Shown piece by piece: positions 8,559-16,702 of a stretch of 49,339 nt of DNA. The stretch is from an uncultured Bacteroidales bacterium (GTDB lineage Bacteria; Bacteroidota; Bacteroidia; Bacteroidales; P3). A program made the position numbers and the translations under genes. Location: NCBI GenBank assembly GCA_937884485.1, contig CALGCG010000077.1, positions 1 to 49,339 on the forward strand, written 5' to 3'. Under the pieces are notes generated by a model that was not told where the DNA came from, searched no databases, and saw only the letters and a program-made list of their open reading frames with translations. The first letter of the stretch is position 1; every line of letters starts with the position of its first letter.

Positions 8559-8641
8559 AATGGGTTTTTGTTTGTAGAACTACTTATGTAATAATAAGTT
8601 AAAGGTTTAAATCTTTTGCTTTCCATTCAAGAGAGCAAATG

Positions 8642-8649
8642 CAAAGATA
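8642..8649 (-). promoter_or_regulatory. Bacteroidota -7 promoter element for the DUF349 gene
   Basis: On the minus strand this reads TATCTTTG, matching the phylum's primary-sigma -7 consensus TAnnTTTG, inside an AT-rich stretch with poly-A/T tracts upstream. Transcription would begin about 75-80 bp before the DUF349 start. The rest of the 8559-8782 gap holds no gene I can support. Confidence 0.65.
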
Positions 8650-8782
8650 GCATTTTTTTTCCACATGGCGAAAAAAAATGTACTGAAACTCATCGTCCTG
8701 CATGTATTTTGCAGTGATTTTACCATGCATTCTAAGTACTGCGTGAGAGGAATCGGAAGGAGAAATGTTAACAGGCAGTGGG

Positions 8783-9580
8783 TTAAAGCTGTTCCAGGTA
8801 GTGCTGGATGTTATCGAGCTGCAGGGCTTTGTCGACGTTGTAGGTACCAACTTGTTCGCGACGAAGGGCACAGAGGAAGGCTCCTGAGCCGAGGGCTATA
8901 CCGAGGTCGCGGGCCAGGGAGCGGATGTAGGTTCCTTTGCCGCAATGGATACGGAAATCGGCCTGCGGCAGATGGTCAGGGACTTCGCCGAGGGGGTGGC
9001 AATAGAGGTTTTTGGCAGAAGGGTTTATGGACTCTATAGGGACTATAGGGCGTATGGTGTTTGAGCCTTCTCGGAATGCGGTGATTTCAAAGCTGTAGAC
9101 GTTGACGGGTTTTGGTAGGATGGTCACTGAGGGGTCGTCGGTGCGTGCGTACTCATAGGCGCGTTGGCCAGCGATTTTGACGGCACTGAACATGGGTGGC
9201 ACTTGAAGAATGGTGCCAGTAAACTCGCGCGTTTTCTCTTGCAACAGTTCGGGGGTGATATGTTCGTAGGGAAAATATTGGTCAACGGGGCGCTCGAGGT
9301 CGAAACATGGTGTGGTGGCGCCAAGGACGAATGTACCAGTGTATACTTTGTCGCCATCCTGCAGGCGAGGAATTTCCTTGGTGGTTTTGCCGATGCAGAC
9401 GAGGAGAAGGCCAGTGGCCAGCGGGTCGAGGGTGCCGGCATGGCCAATCTTGAATTTTTTAAGGCCGTAGAGGTTGCGCACTACGGCCTTGATTTTGTTC
9501 ACCGCCTGGAATGAGGTCCACTGGCGGGGTTTGTCGACAGGGAGGATGAGACCTGCGAGAAGCTGTTCGGTACTGAGCAT
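8783..9580 (-). CDS. truB: tRNA pseudouridine-55 synthase
   Basis: A 265-residue cytoplasmic enzyme that isomerises U55 in the T-loop of tRNAs. The N-terminal catalytic domain starts with GLILPVDKPRQWTSF and carries the signature KIGHAGTLDPLATGLLL with catalytic Asp52. Further family blocks are LGATTPCFDLERPV, PPMFSAVKIAGQRAYEYAR and, near the end, CGKGTYIRSLARDLG. Length is somewhat below the E. coli protein (314), as in many Bacteroidota that lack the full C-terminal PUA extension. It is the last gene of the dnaN-ftsX-DUF3098-uppP-truB run, starting 18 bp after uppP. No clear terminator follows. Confidence 0.95.
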   Translation of the reverse strand: MLSTEQLLAGLILPVDKPRQWTSFQAVNKIKAVVRNLYGLKKFKIGHAGTLDPLATGLLLVCIGKTTKEIPRLQDGDKVYTGTFVLGATTPCFDLERPVDQYFPYEHITPELLQEKTREFTGTILQVPPMFSAVKIAGQRAYEYARTDDPSVTILPKPVNVYSFEITAFREGSNTIRPIVPIESINPSAKNLYCHPLGEVPDHLPQADFRIHCGKGTYIRSLARDLGIALGSGAFLCALRREQVGTYNVDKALQLDNIQHYLEQL

Positions 9581-9598
9581 AGTGGGCCGTTTTACGGG

Positions 9599-10414
9599 CT
9601 ATAGACTGAAGAAGATAGTTGTGAGACCCACCACAGCGCAGTAGAGTGCAAACCAGATAAGTTTTCCTTTCTTTACTATGTCAATCATCCATTTACATGC
9701 TATGCATCCCACCACAAAGGCGGCCACGAAGCCTATGAGTGCTGCCACTGGGCTGATACCGCCAAGGGATGCGCTGATTCCCACCTCGGCCATGTCTTTC
9801 ACGTCGAGCAGGGCTTCACCGAGGATGGGCGGGATGACCATGAGGAAAGAGAACTGTGCAAGGCGTTCTTTTTTATTGCCGAGGAGTAGGCCCGTGGCGA
9901 TGGTAGAGCCAGAACGGGAGAGACCGGGCAGGACGGCGAGGGCCTGGGCGATGCCGATGATGAAGGCGTGGAGGGGAGAAATGTTTTCTCTTTGGCGAGG
10001 TTTGGCCCAGTAGGAGAAGGCTAACAGAGCGGCGGTGACAAGCAGGCAGATGCCCACGACAAGGAGACCGCTGCCGAAGATGGCTTCCACTTTGTCTTTG
10101 AAGAGCAGACCAACAACACCCACGGGAATCATGGAGATGAGGATGTTGACGGCATAGCGAGTGCCCTCGTTCCATTTCCATTTGAAGAGATCTTGGAATA
10201 TCCACACGATTTCGCGCCAGAGGATGACGACAGTGCTAAGCACCGTGGCAATATGAAGCAAGACGGTAAATGCCAGCTGGCCTTCGCCGTCGTTGAGGCC
10301 GAAAAGGGATTGTCCTATGGCGAGATGGCCCGAGGAAGAGACGGGCAGGTATTCTGTCAATCCTTGAATGATGCCGAGAATCAACGCTTCGAACCAGGAA
10401 AGTGTTTCTGCCAT
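9599..10414 (-). CDS. uppP: Undecaprenyl-diphosphatase (BacA type)
   Basis: A 271-residue polytopic inner-membrane enzyme that dephosphorylates undecaprenyl diphosphate, recycling the lipid carrier for peptidoglycan and other envelope polymers. Conserved catalytic segments are visible: GIIQGLTEYLPVSSSGHL near residue 20, containing the essential Glu and Ser/His region, and LPGLSRSGSTIATG in the middle, with the conserved Arg-Ser-Gly. At least seven hydrophobic segments are recognisable, and length matches the E. coli enzyme (273). It starts 3 bp after the DUF3098 stop and is followed closely by truB. Confidence 0.95.
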   Translation of the reverse strand: MAETLSWFEALILGIIQGLTEYLPVSSSGHLAIGQSLFGLNDGEGQLAFTVLLHIATVLSTVVILWREIVWIFQDLFKWKWNEGTRYAVNILISMIPVGVVGLLFKDKVEAIFGSGLLVVGICLLVTAALLAFSYWAKPRQRENISPLHAFIIGIAQALAVLPGLSRSGSTIATGLLLGNKKERLAQFSFLMVIPPILGEALLDVKDMAEVGISASLGGISPVAALIGFVAAFVVGCIACKWMIDIVKKGKLIWFALYCAVVGLTTIFFSL

Positions 10415-10417
10415 GTC

Positions 10418-10687
10418 TTATTGTTTTTTGCCTTTAAACATGATGGCGACAATTTCCACCACAAATCCTGCAATGATAAGGATAGGGGCCACGACGAGAC
10501 GGCGGGTGTCGAACATGGCGGGATTGAATGTGTTGGGGTCGTCGCTGCCACCGCCGCTGAGGAGTATATAGCCTAAGGCGAGGACAACGAGGCCGGCAGC
10601 CATCAGTATGTAATTGGTGCGGCCGAAGGCAAACTGGAAGTGTTTATTGTTGCCTTCTTCTTTTTGAATGGTAGTTTTATTGTCCAT
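10418..10687 (-). CDS. DUF3098 small membrane protein
   Basis: An 89-residue protein. The segment FAFGRTNYILMAAGLVVLALGYILLSGG contains the first hydrophobic helix (given here as two pieces in the protein around residues 20-45), followed by the typical loop DPNTFNPAMFD and a second helix (about 65-82, VVAPILIIAGFVVEIVAIM). This two-helix layout and the FNPAMFD-type loop are characteristic of DUF3098, found almost only in Bacteroidota between ftsX and uppP, exactly as here. Function is unknown; the constant position suggests a part in division or wall synthesis. Confidence 0.88.
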   Translation of the reverse strand: MDNKTTIQKEEGNNKHFQFAFGRTNYILMAAGLVVLALGYILLSGGGSDDPNTFNPAMFDTRRLVVAPILIIAGFVVEIVAIMFKGKKQ

Positions 10688-10711
10688 TATTTTATCTTTT
10701 TTTGTCTGATG

Positions 10712-11566
10712 TCAATTCTTTGCAATGTAGCGGCGGACGGTGAATGCGGTAGCCATGTAAGAGATGATGATGCCGACAACGACAATGGCGGCGGCAATGA
10801 GTGCATACCACAGCAGGTGAACATTGTCGAGAAGGTTGACGCCGAACTGGTTGCCGAAAGCCCAAAGCGCCACGAGCAGGAGGCCGTCGGCGATGAGACC
10901 GCCAATGGCTCCATAGGCTACGCTTCGCAGGAGGAAGGGGCGTGTGATGAAAGAGGATTTTGCACCCACCAGACGCATGGTGGCAATGGTGTCGCGGCTA
11001 CTGTAGATGGCAATTCGAATGAGGCTGGAGATGAGTACGATAGTGATGACGAGCAACAGTGCTACAAAGACGATAAGGAACCAGGAGAGGCGATAGAAGA
11101 CATCGCGGAGTTCGCTGACAATATTCTCCTGATAGGCCACACCGGTAACCCCTTGCTGAGTGCTCATTTCTTTGCAGAAACGGTCGAGAGTCTCTGTGCT
11201 GTTGTCAGGCAGGAGGTCGGCATTGAAGTTGACCATGAGCGACGGGTAGAGGGGGTTGTAGCCGGCAAAACCTACAAAGTCTTCGCCTAAGTCTTCGCTG
11301 AAGATTTCGGCGGCTTTCTCTTTGGAGATATAGTCGACATGCTTGACAAAACCCATCTTCTCCACGCGTTCTTTGAGGGTGAGGGCGAGGGAGTCTGTGA
11401 CGTCGGGCGAGAGGTCGACTTTATAGGTGATGCGCTCCTGTGCGTCCTGTGTGAGGCGGTAGGAGTGGTACTCGATGGTGAGCAAAAGGCCCAGCATAAA
11501 GAGCACCAAGGAGATACCTAGTATGGTAGCTCCATGCGTGCCCCAGAGGTTGACTTTGTTTTTCAC
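10712..11566 (-). CDS. ftsX: Cell-division ABC transporter permease FtsX
   Basis: A 284-residue inner-membrane protein that, with the ATPase FtsE, couples cell division to activation of peptidoglycan hydrolases. Topology is the four-helix FtsX plan: TM1 at about 13-32, a periplasmic domain (about 35-160) with the KMGFVKHVDYISKEKAAEIF segment, then TM2 (about 163-185), TM3 (about 217-240) and TM4 (about 255-277). The RLVGAKSSFITRPFLLRS loop before TM3 is typical. No ftsE is adjacent, which is common in Bacteroidota. It lies 32 bp after dnaN and 24 bp before DUF3098, all in the same direction. Confidence 0.92.
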   Translation of the reverse strand: MKNKVNLWGTHGATILGISLVLFMLGLLLTIEYHSYRLTQDAQERITYKVDLSPDVTDSLALTLKERVEKMGFVKHVDYISKEKAAEIFSEDLGEDFVGFAGYNPLYPSLMVNFNADLLPDNSTETLDRFCKEMSTQQGVTGVAYQENIVSELRDVFYRLSWFLIVFVALLLVITIVLISSLIRIAIYSSRDTIATMRLVGAKSSFITRPFLLRSVAYGAIGGLIADGLLLVALWAFGNQFGVNLLDNVHLLWYALIAAAIVVVGIIISYMATAFTVRRYIAKN

Positions 11567-11598
11567 TGAATACTATTGCTAATCACTAAAACACTGCA

Positions 11599-12741
11599 TC
11601 AATTGGCCAGCATGACAGGCATGACGAGCATAAGGATGTCGTCTTTCTTGTCGGTATCGTCGTCGCCGTAAGGGAATATGATTCCCGCGCGCGAGGGATG
11701 GGAAAGTTCGATGAGGACCTGTTCGCTGTCGAGGTAGGAAATCATCTCGGTGAGGAATTTGGCGTTGAAGCCGATGTCCATGGGGTCGCCCTCATATTGG
11801 CAAGGAATGGTTTCGCGGGCGTTGTTGGAGAGTTCAAGGTCCTCGGCGGAAATCTCGATATGGTCGCCGCTGATAGAGAGACGCACCTGACGGGTGGCTT
11901 CGGAGGCGAAGATGGAGACACGCTTGAGGGTGTTGAGGAACGACTGGCGGTCGAGGATGAGCTTGTTGGGGTTGTCCTTCGGTATGGCGGCCTCGTAGTT
12001 GGGGTAGCGGCCGTCGACCAGGCGGCAGACGATATAGAAGTTGTCGAAGGTGATGAAGAGGTTGGTATTGTTGTATTCGATGGTGACATCGCCTTCTTCC
12101 TTGCGGGCGGCAAGGATGTTTTTGACGATGATGATGGGCTTCTTGGGGAGGATGAAGTTGGTGCTCTCGTCAGAGGTGACGTCCTTGCGGCGGTAGCGGA
12201 CAAGCTTGTGTGCGTCGGTGGCCACGAAGGTGACGCCGTCGGGGGTCATCTCGCAGAAGATGCCGCTCATCTGCTGGTGCATCTCGTCGTTCGAGGTGGC
12301 GAAGACAGTCTTGTTGATGGCATTGACGAGGGCGGTCCCACTCATCTCAATCTTGCTGGTGCTCTCGGCAACGGGCATGGTGGGGTATGTGGCGGCATCC
12401 ATGCCGGCAAGGCGGTACTGGCCTTGACCCGAGACAATGTCGATGGTGAAATTGGTGGGGTCGACGTCGAATGTCAGAGGTACGTCGTCAAAAGTTTTGA
12501 GGATGTCCAGCAGCATCTTGGATGGCACGGCTACCTCTTCGGGGCTTTCCATGCGGCCGGTCTCGACGGTCATGTGGGCCATGAGGGTGGTGGTGAGATC
12601 GGTGGTCTTGATGGTGAGGTTGTTTTCTTCAAGATGGAAGTGGAAGCAACCGATAATGGGCATGGTGTTGCTCGAGGAGAGAACTCCGCTGAGGGATTGC
12701 AATTGCTTGTGTAACTGCTGACTGTTGACGATAAATTTCAT
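11599..12741 (-). CDS. dnaN: DNA polymerase III beta sliding clamp
   Basis: A 380-residue ring-forming processivity clamp of the replicative polymerase. The start MKFIVNSQQLHKQLQ, the VPSKMLLDILKTF block in domain 1, the central VDGRYPNYEAAIPKDNPNKL motif in domain 2, and the C-terminal IIFPYGDDDTDKKDDILMLVMPVML are diagnostic. Length is normal. It is the first gene of a run continuing through ftsX, DUF3098, uppP and truB. A TATCTTTG promoter element lies about 36 bp upstream, so this looks like the operon's start. No dnaA or gyrB is next to it, so this is not the classic origin arrangement. Confidence 0.96.
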   Translation of the reverse strand: MKFIVNSQQLHKQLQSLSGVLSSSNTMPIIGCFHFHLEENNLTIKTTDLTTTLMAHMTVETGRMESPEEVAVPSKMLLDILKTFDDVPLTFDVDPTNFTIDIVSGQGQYRLAGMDAATYPTMPVAESTSKIEMSGTALVNAINKTVFATSNDEMHQQMSGIFCEMTPDGVTFVATDAHKLVRYRRKDVTSDESTNFILPKKPIIIVKNILAARKEEGDVTIEYNNTNLFITFDNFYIVCRLVDGRYPNYEAAIPKDNPNKLILDRQSFLNTLKRVSIFASEATRQVRLSISGDHIEISAEDLELSNNARETIPCQYEGDPMDIGFNAKFLTEMISYLDSEQVLIELSHPSRAGIIFPYGDDDTDKKDDILMLVMPVMLAN

Positions 12742-12776
12742 ATTCTCGGTGTTTTAAATTATTCGTAATCGAATTG

Positions 12777-12784
12777 CAAAGATA
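12777..12784 (-). promoter_or_regulatory. Bacteroidota -7 promoter element for dnaN
   Basis: On the minus strand TATCTTTG, a match to TAnnTTTG, placed about 36 bp before the dnaN ATG. The upstream sequence is AT-rich and merges into a heptamer array. Confidence 0.65.
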
Positions 12785-12792
12785 CGAATAAA

Positions 12793-12827
12793 GTTTAAGG
12801 TTTTGGGTTTAAGGTTTAAAGTTTTTG
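12793..12827 (+). repeat. Heptamer tandem array upstream of dnaN
   Basis: Five units of 7 bases: gtttaag, gttttgg, gtttaag, gtttaaa, gtttttg. The array fills most of the space between the 3' end of the small-lipoprotein gene (12835) and the dnaN promoter, where the -33 region of that promoter would be expected. Confidence 0.75.
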
Positions 12828-12834
12828 TTAACAA

Positions 12835-13233
12835 TTAATCAACAACGGTCACGGAGGTGAAAACTCCGATGGGGATGTTGTCGATGTCGAACCAATGACG
12901 CGAACAGTTGACCCGGGAGTACTGGTCGTCAAGATAGAATGTGCCTCGGATGCTCTCTTTGCGATAGAGGAGGCGGTCGGGAGCATACAGGATGACGACG
13001 TTGTGATGGATGATACCGTCATCGGTGGTATAGTCGCCACCGATGCTGTCGGGGGTGGCTAACTGGACCAGGTAGCCAAGGTCGGGCTTGACGTAAGAGG
13101 CGGTGCACTCGCGTGCGTCTATCACGGTGCCACGGAAGTCTATCTCGTCAACTTTGGTGCACGAGGAGAGGACGAGGATGACTATTGCCGGCAGGATGCC
13201 GGCGCTCCATTTAAAAAAGGCGGAGTGCTTCAT
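12835..13233 (-). CDS. Small lipoprotein of unknown function
   Basis: A 132-residue predicted lipoprotein with lipobox LSSC (Cys25). I do not recognise the mature domain: it is polar, with alternating short strands (DFRGTVIDARECTASYV, GYLVQLATPDSIGGDY, FYLDDQYSRVNCSRHWFD) suggesting a small beta structure. The start codon lies 20 bases inside the end of dapD, so the two genes overlap by 23 bp. Part of the signal peptide (about residues 4-16, containing FFKWSAGILPA) is encoded by a REP-like hairpin element that also occurs at 44335-44385. There is no internal ATG that could give a signal peptide without the element. It is the last gene of the 18937-12835 unit. Confidence 0.75.
   Translation of the reverse strand: MKHSAFFKWSAGILPAIVILVLSSCTKVDEIDFRGTVIDARECTASYVKPDLGYLVQLATPDSIGGDYTTDDGIIHHNVVILYAPDRLLYRKESIRGTFYLDDQYSRVNCSRHWFDIDNIPIGVFTSVTVVD
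13186..13226 (-). repeat. REP-like element, copy 1 (dapD/lipoprotein junction)
   Basis: About 41 bases that match 44335-44385 almost throughout: CCGCC, a run of T, AAATGGAGCG, then GCCGGC-ATCCT-GCCGGC. The last part is a perfect 6-bp palindromic stem with a 5-base loop. The dapD stop codon (13211-13213) and codons of the next gene's signal peptide both lie in it. Confidence 0.75.
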
Positions 13234-14008
13234 TGAGAGATGTTTTTTTGTCGGTGGACTGTTTTCTTTGTCCGATAATCATGGCGCAGGGTACCTGATA
13301 GTCTCCTGCAGGGAATTTTTTTGTATACGAACCCGGGATGACAACACTGCGTGGCGGCACATGACCGATGTGGGTCACGGGCTCGGAGGCCGTGACGTCG
13401 ATGATGTGGGTCGACGCTGTAATGACAGTTCCTGCGGCAAGCACAGCCTCACGGCCTATGTGGGCCCCTTCGACAACGATGCAGCGCGAGCCGATGAAGG
13501 CGTTGTCCTCAATGACGACTGGTGCGGCCTGAAGCGGTTCCAGCACGCCGCCGATGCCCACGCCGCCGCTCAGGTGGACGTTCTTCCCAATCTGTGCGCA
13601 GGAACCTACGGTGGCCCAGGTGTCAACCATGGTGCCGCTGTCCACATAGGCCCCGATGTTGACATAGGAAGGCATAAGCACGGTTTGAGGTGCGAGGTAG
13701 GCGCCATAGCGTGCCACCGCCGGCGGAACGACGCGGACTCCCGCCGCGGCGTAGTTGTGTTTGAGGGGTATCTTGTCGTGGTATTCGTAGGGCCCCACCT
13801 CGAGGGTCTGCATGCCGCAGAGCGGGAAGTAGAGCAGCACGGCTTTCTTCACCCATTCGTTGACGGTCCATTGGCCGTCGTCGCAGGGCTCTGCCACGCG
13901 GAGCTGGCCGCAGTCGAGCAGCGCAATGGCCTCTTCCACGGCCTGTCTGTATTCTTTCTCGTTGAGGAGCTCGCGGTGCTCCCATATTTTTTCAATGTGT
14001 TGTTGCAT
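13211..14008 (-). CDS. dapD: Tetrahydrodipicolinate N-succinyltransferase
   Basis: A 265-residue cytoplasmic enzyme of the lysine/diaminopimelate pathway, transferring succinyl from succinyl-CoA to tetrahydrodipicolinate. The start at 14008 gives MQQHIEKIWEHRELLNEKEY, the usual helical N-terminal domain. The middle is a left-handed beta helix of hexapeptide repeats, visible in MPSYVNIGAYVDSGTMVDTW, GSCAQIGKNVHLSGGVGIGG and EDNAFIGSRCIVVEGAHIG. The C-terminal strand PRSVVIPGSYTKKFP is also typical. It starts 2 bp after the stop of a T9SS-exported protein gene, an unusual operon partner for a metabolic enzyme. The stop codon is supplied by a REP-like element. Confidence 0.95.
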   Translation of the reverse strand: MQQHIEKIWEHRELLNEKEYRQAVEEAIALLDCGQLRVAEPCDDGQWTVNEWVKKAVLLYFPLCGMQTLEVGPYEYHDKIPLKHNYAAAGVRVVPPAVARYGAYLAPQTVLMPSYVNIGAYVDSGTMVDTWATVGSCAQIGKNVHLSGGVGIGGVLEPLQAAPVVIEDNAFIGSRCIVVEGAHIGREAVLAAGTVITASTHIIDVTASEPVTHIGHVPPRSVVIPGSYTKKFPAGDYQVPCAMIIGQRKQSTDKKTSLNEALRLF

Positions 14009-14010
14009 GG

Positions 14011-16677
14011 CTATCTGATTAAAAGGATGGTTCCTGTGAGGGTTTGTAGTTTCTCGGGTCGATGGATGGTGCGGTAGTGCAGGCTGTAGACGTAGGCGCC
14101 CTGGGGACAGGCAGTGCCGTCGGCGGTTTCGCCGTCCCAGCCGAGGTCGACGCCCTGGAGGTGGTTGACGAGGAGCCCGGTGCGACTGTATATCCACACT
14201 TCCAGATATCCTATGTCGTTCAGCATTGGCCGCCAGATGTTGTTATTGGCTTCGGCGGGGGTGAAGGCGTTGGGGGTGAACAGCGTGGAACGGTCGATGA
14301 GAATGAGGGCATGGGCGGTGTCGGTGCATCCTTCCGTGCTGTAGGCCACCAGGTGGACGGGGAGGCTGTCGAGGCCGTCGGGGAAGGTGTAGGTGAGGCT
14401 GCGCTGTGTATATTCGTTGTCCTGGATAATCCACAGTCGTGAGGCGGCATAGACGCTGTTGTCGTGGAGCTGGAAGTCGGGGTGGGTGGGGGTGACGAGC
14501 AGGGGGCTGGCGTTGATGGCGGCATGAAGGTCCTCGGCCATGATTCCGAGGTTGAGGGTGACCGTGGAGTCGCAGCCGTGGATGTTGGTGTAGGAATATG
14601 TGTAGATGCCCGACCGGTTGTAGGTGTTCTCGCCAAAGGTATAGTGGTCGTTGTTGCAGATGGTGTCGTAGATGGTTGTTTCGTTGTGCGGCTTGACCGT
14701 CAGGTTGAGCGTGATGGCGCTGTCGCATCCGAGCGAGGTCGTCAGGACGGCGTTGTATACACCCGAGGTGTCAAGCAGCCGATCGTCCAAAAGGTAGGGG
14801 TGGTTGTCGCAGATGGTGGTGTCGATGTGTATGTCGTAGGTGGGATTGACGCTGAGGATGAGGGTGACGGTGCTGTCGGCGCCATATTGGTCGGTGAGGT
14901 CGAGCACGATGCTGTCGGCCGTGGGGAAGAGGGTCCCGCTCCAGCTGTAGGGGAGGGCATCGTCGCAGATGGAGTGCGTGTAGCGATAGGCATGGTTGGC
15001 GTGGATGATGAGGCGATAGGTGACGGTGGAGTCGCAGCCGTGGAGGGTGTTGTAGTGGATGGTGGTGTCGAGGGGGGTGTAGCGGGGTTGCCCCAGAATG
15101 GTGACGGGCAACTGGTTCTCTACCACTTCTTCAAAAATGAGGCTGTCGTAGGTGGGATGCACGGCCATGTGCAGTGTGACAATGCTGTCGGCGCCATGGC
15201 TTGTGGCAAGGGTGACGGCGGTGTCGGTCGATGTGCTCAGCGCGAGGCCGTTCCATAGCAGCGGAAGGGCGTCGGAACAGAGCATTGTGTCGACGTTTGT
15301 GGCAACGTTGCGGTATACGGTGAGGGAGAAGGTGATGTTGCTGTCGCAGCCATAGGCCGTTGTGTTGGCCAGAAGGGTGTCGGCGACGCTGTTGTAGAAG
15401 TCGTGCCCCAGGAGGGAGTAGGGGAGGTCGTTCTCAACCACCGAGGCCGTTTGTGTCAGGTGGTAGGAGGGGTGGACGATGAGGCGCGCAGAGACGGTGC
15501 TGTCGCATCCATGACGGCTCACGGCGGGCATGACAATGTCGCTCGTGGCGGTATAGCTGGTGCCGTGCCATAGCACCTGGTCGCATCCCTCGATGGTGTC
15601 CGCGGGGGCATAGGTGGGATGGATGGTGATGTTGACGGTGCTGTCGATGTCGCCGCAGGAGGAGTGGATGGTGTAGGTATAGGCTATGGCGGTGTCGCGG
15701 TTCAGTCCCTGCGGGGCGGCAATGGTGAAAGAGGAGTCGTTGACGGCACTGACGCCGTGTCCGTCGATGCTGTAGCCTGTCACCAGGCACTCCTCGGGGG
15801 GCAGCAGGTCGGGGTCGAGGACCAGCTCCCACTCGAAGATGTAGCCGTTGTCCTGGCTTACGCCGTCGATGACCTCGATGTACCATTCGCCGTTCAGCGG
15901 ACAGCCCACCAGGTTGGCAAAGCTCTGGTCGGGATGATAGTAGTTTGTGCCTGCGGCCACGTGGGAGGAGTCTACGCGGCTTCTGTTGTTGCCGACGTAG
16001 GTCTGGTTCGATTCGCGGTATATGTAGCCGCCGTCCGACGCATAGCTGTAGCCCGAGTTGGTGTTGTTGCTCCAGCAATAGTTCCACCCCGTGCCGGGGG
16101 CGTTGGTATAGCTGGTGTGTTGGCAGGGCCAGGAGAGGTCGTCGTTCAGGTTGGGTATGCCCAGGTAGGCTCGTATCACGTTGTTCGGCGAGGTGTTCCA
16201 CCCTTTGGAGGCGTTGCCGATGGAACTGATGCAAGTCGACTGGATTGTCTGGTTCTGGTTGCTGTATTTCAGTATGTCGGCCTTCTGCCCGTTGGGGCAG
16301 GTGACATTGATGTAGAGGTCGCCGATGTAGGAATGCTCCATGTTCAGGCGGATGTACTTGATGTCGTTGGCCGAGGAGATGGTGGCGCCCTCGCTGAAGT
16401 CGGAGAAGGTGACCGGCGAGCGGTAGGAGCAGCCTCTGCTGCCGCACTCCTCCCCGTCGGGCAGGAACACCACTTCGCTGTGCCCCATGGACGATTGCGC
16501 CTGCTCTATGACGATGTTGTGGTCTGTGTTGTAGCCGAAGTCCACCGTGGCAGTGTCGCCCGCGCAGAGGTGCGTCGGAACGTTGAAGGCAACAATCTCC
16601 TGCCCCATGAGGGGGGTCGGCGTCGCCGCCAGCCATGTCGTCGCAATGGCGATTGTTTTCCATTTGGGGGGTCTCAT
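14011..16677 (-). CDS. T9SS-exported multidomain protein: P-domain, GCDS repeats, CHU_C tail
   Basis: An 888-residue predicted cell-surface or secreted protein. A signal peptide ends near MGQ (residue 25). Residues about 50-290 resemble a proprotein-convertase P domain (beta jelly roll), with IKYIRLNMEHSYIGDLYI, GCPLNGEWYIEVIDG and NGYIFEWEL. From about 310 to 720 there are repeated Ig-like modules, each ending in a motif of the form GCDSTVTLNLTV (seen as GCDSTVSARLIV, GCDSNITFSLTV, GCDSTVTYRLII, GCDSAITLNLTV and GCDSTVTLNLGI). The last 100 residues are a type B T9SS sorting domain (gliding-motility C-terminal, CHU_C): TLFTPNAFTPAEANNNIW, LEVWIYSRTGLLV, GWDGETADG, CPQGAYVYSL. No catalytic site is visible, so adhesion is a guess. 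It lies 25 bp behind its paralogue. Confidence 0.85.
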   Translation of the reverse strand: MRPPKWKTIAIATTWLAATPTPLMGQEIVAFNVPTHLCAGDTATVDFGYNTDHNIVIEQAQSSMGHSEVVFLPDGEECGSRGCSYRSPVTFSDFSEGATISSANDIKYIRLNMEHSYIGDLYINVTCPNGQKADILKYSNQNQTIQSTCISSIGNASKGWNTSPNNVIRAYLGIPNLNDDLSWPCQHTSYTNAPGTGWNYCWSNNTNSGYSYASDGGYIYRESNQTYVGNNRSRVDSSHVAAGTNYYHPDQSFANLVGCPLNGEWYIEVIDGVSQDNGYIFEWELVLDPDLLPPEECLVTGYSIDGHGVSAVNDSSFTIAAPQGLNRDTAIAYTYTIHSSCGDIDSTVNITIHPTYAPADTIEGCDQVLWHGTSYTATSDIVMPAVSRHGCDSTVSARLIVHPSYHLTQTASVVENDLPYSLLGHDFYNSVADTLLANTTAYGCDSNITFSLTVYRNVATNVDTMLCSDALPLLWNGLALSTSTDTAVTLATSHGADSIVTLHMAVHPTYDSLIFEEVVENQLPVTILGQPRYTPLDTTIHYNTLHGCDSTVTYRLIIHANHAYRYTHSICDDALPYSWSGTLFPTADSIVLDLTDQYGADSTVTLILSVNPTYDIHIDTTICDNHPYLLDDRLLDTSGVYNAVLTTSLGCDSAITLNLTVKPHNETTIYDTICNNDHYTFGENTYNRSGIYTYSYTNIHGCDSTVTLNLGIMAEDLHAAINASPLLVTPTHPDFQLHDNSVYAASRLWIIQDNEYTQRSLTYTFPDGLDSLPVHLVAYSTEGCTDTAHALILIDRSTLFTPNAFTPAEANNNIWRPMLNDIGYLEVWIYSRTGLLVNHLQGVDLGWDGETADGTACPQGAYVYSLHYRTIHRPEKLQTLTGTILLIR

Positions 16678-16702
16678 GGTTGCTGCCTTTTTCTTGGGTT
16701 TG

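Noticed and set aside
8599..8871. A possible 90-residue gene between truB and the DUF349 gene (-)
   Set aside because: Its first part is a shifted reading of the truB 3' end, its second part runs across the DUF349 promoter, and the product shows no recognisable feature.
15958..15975. CCACGTGG in the 14011-16677 gene and CACGTG at 2301-2310 as parS sites
   Set aside because: Only the central bases match; the outer parts differ from parS in most positions.
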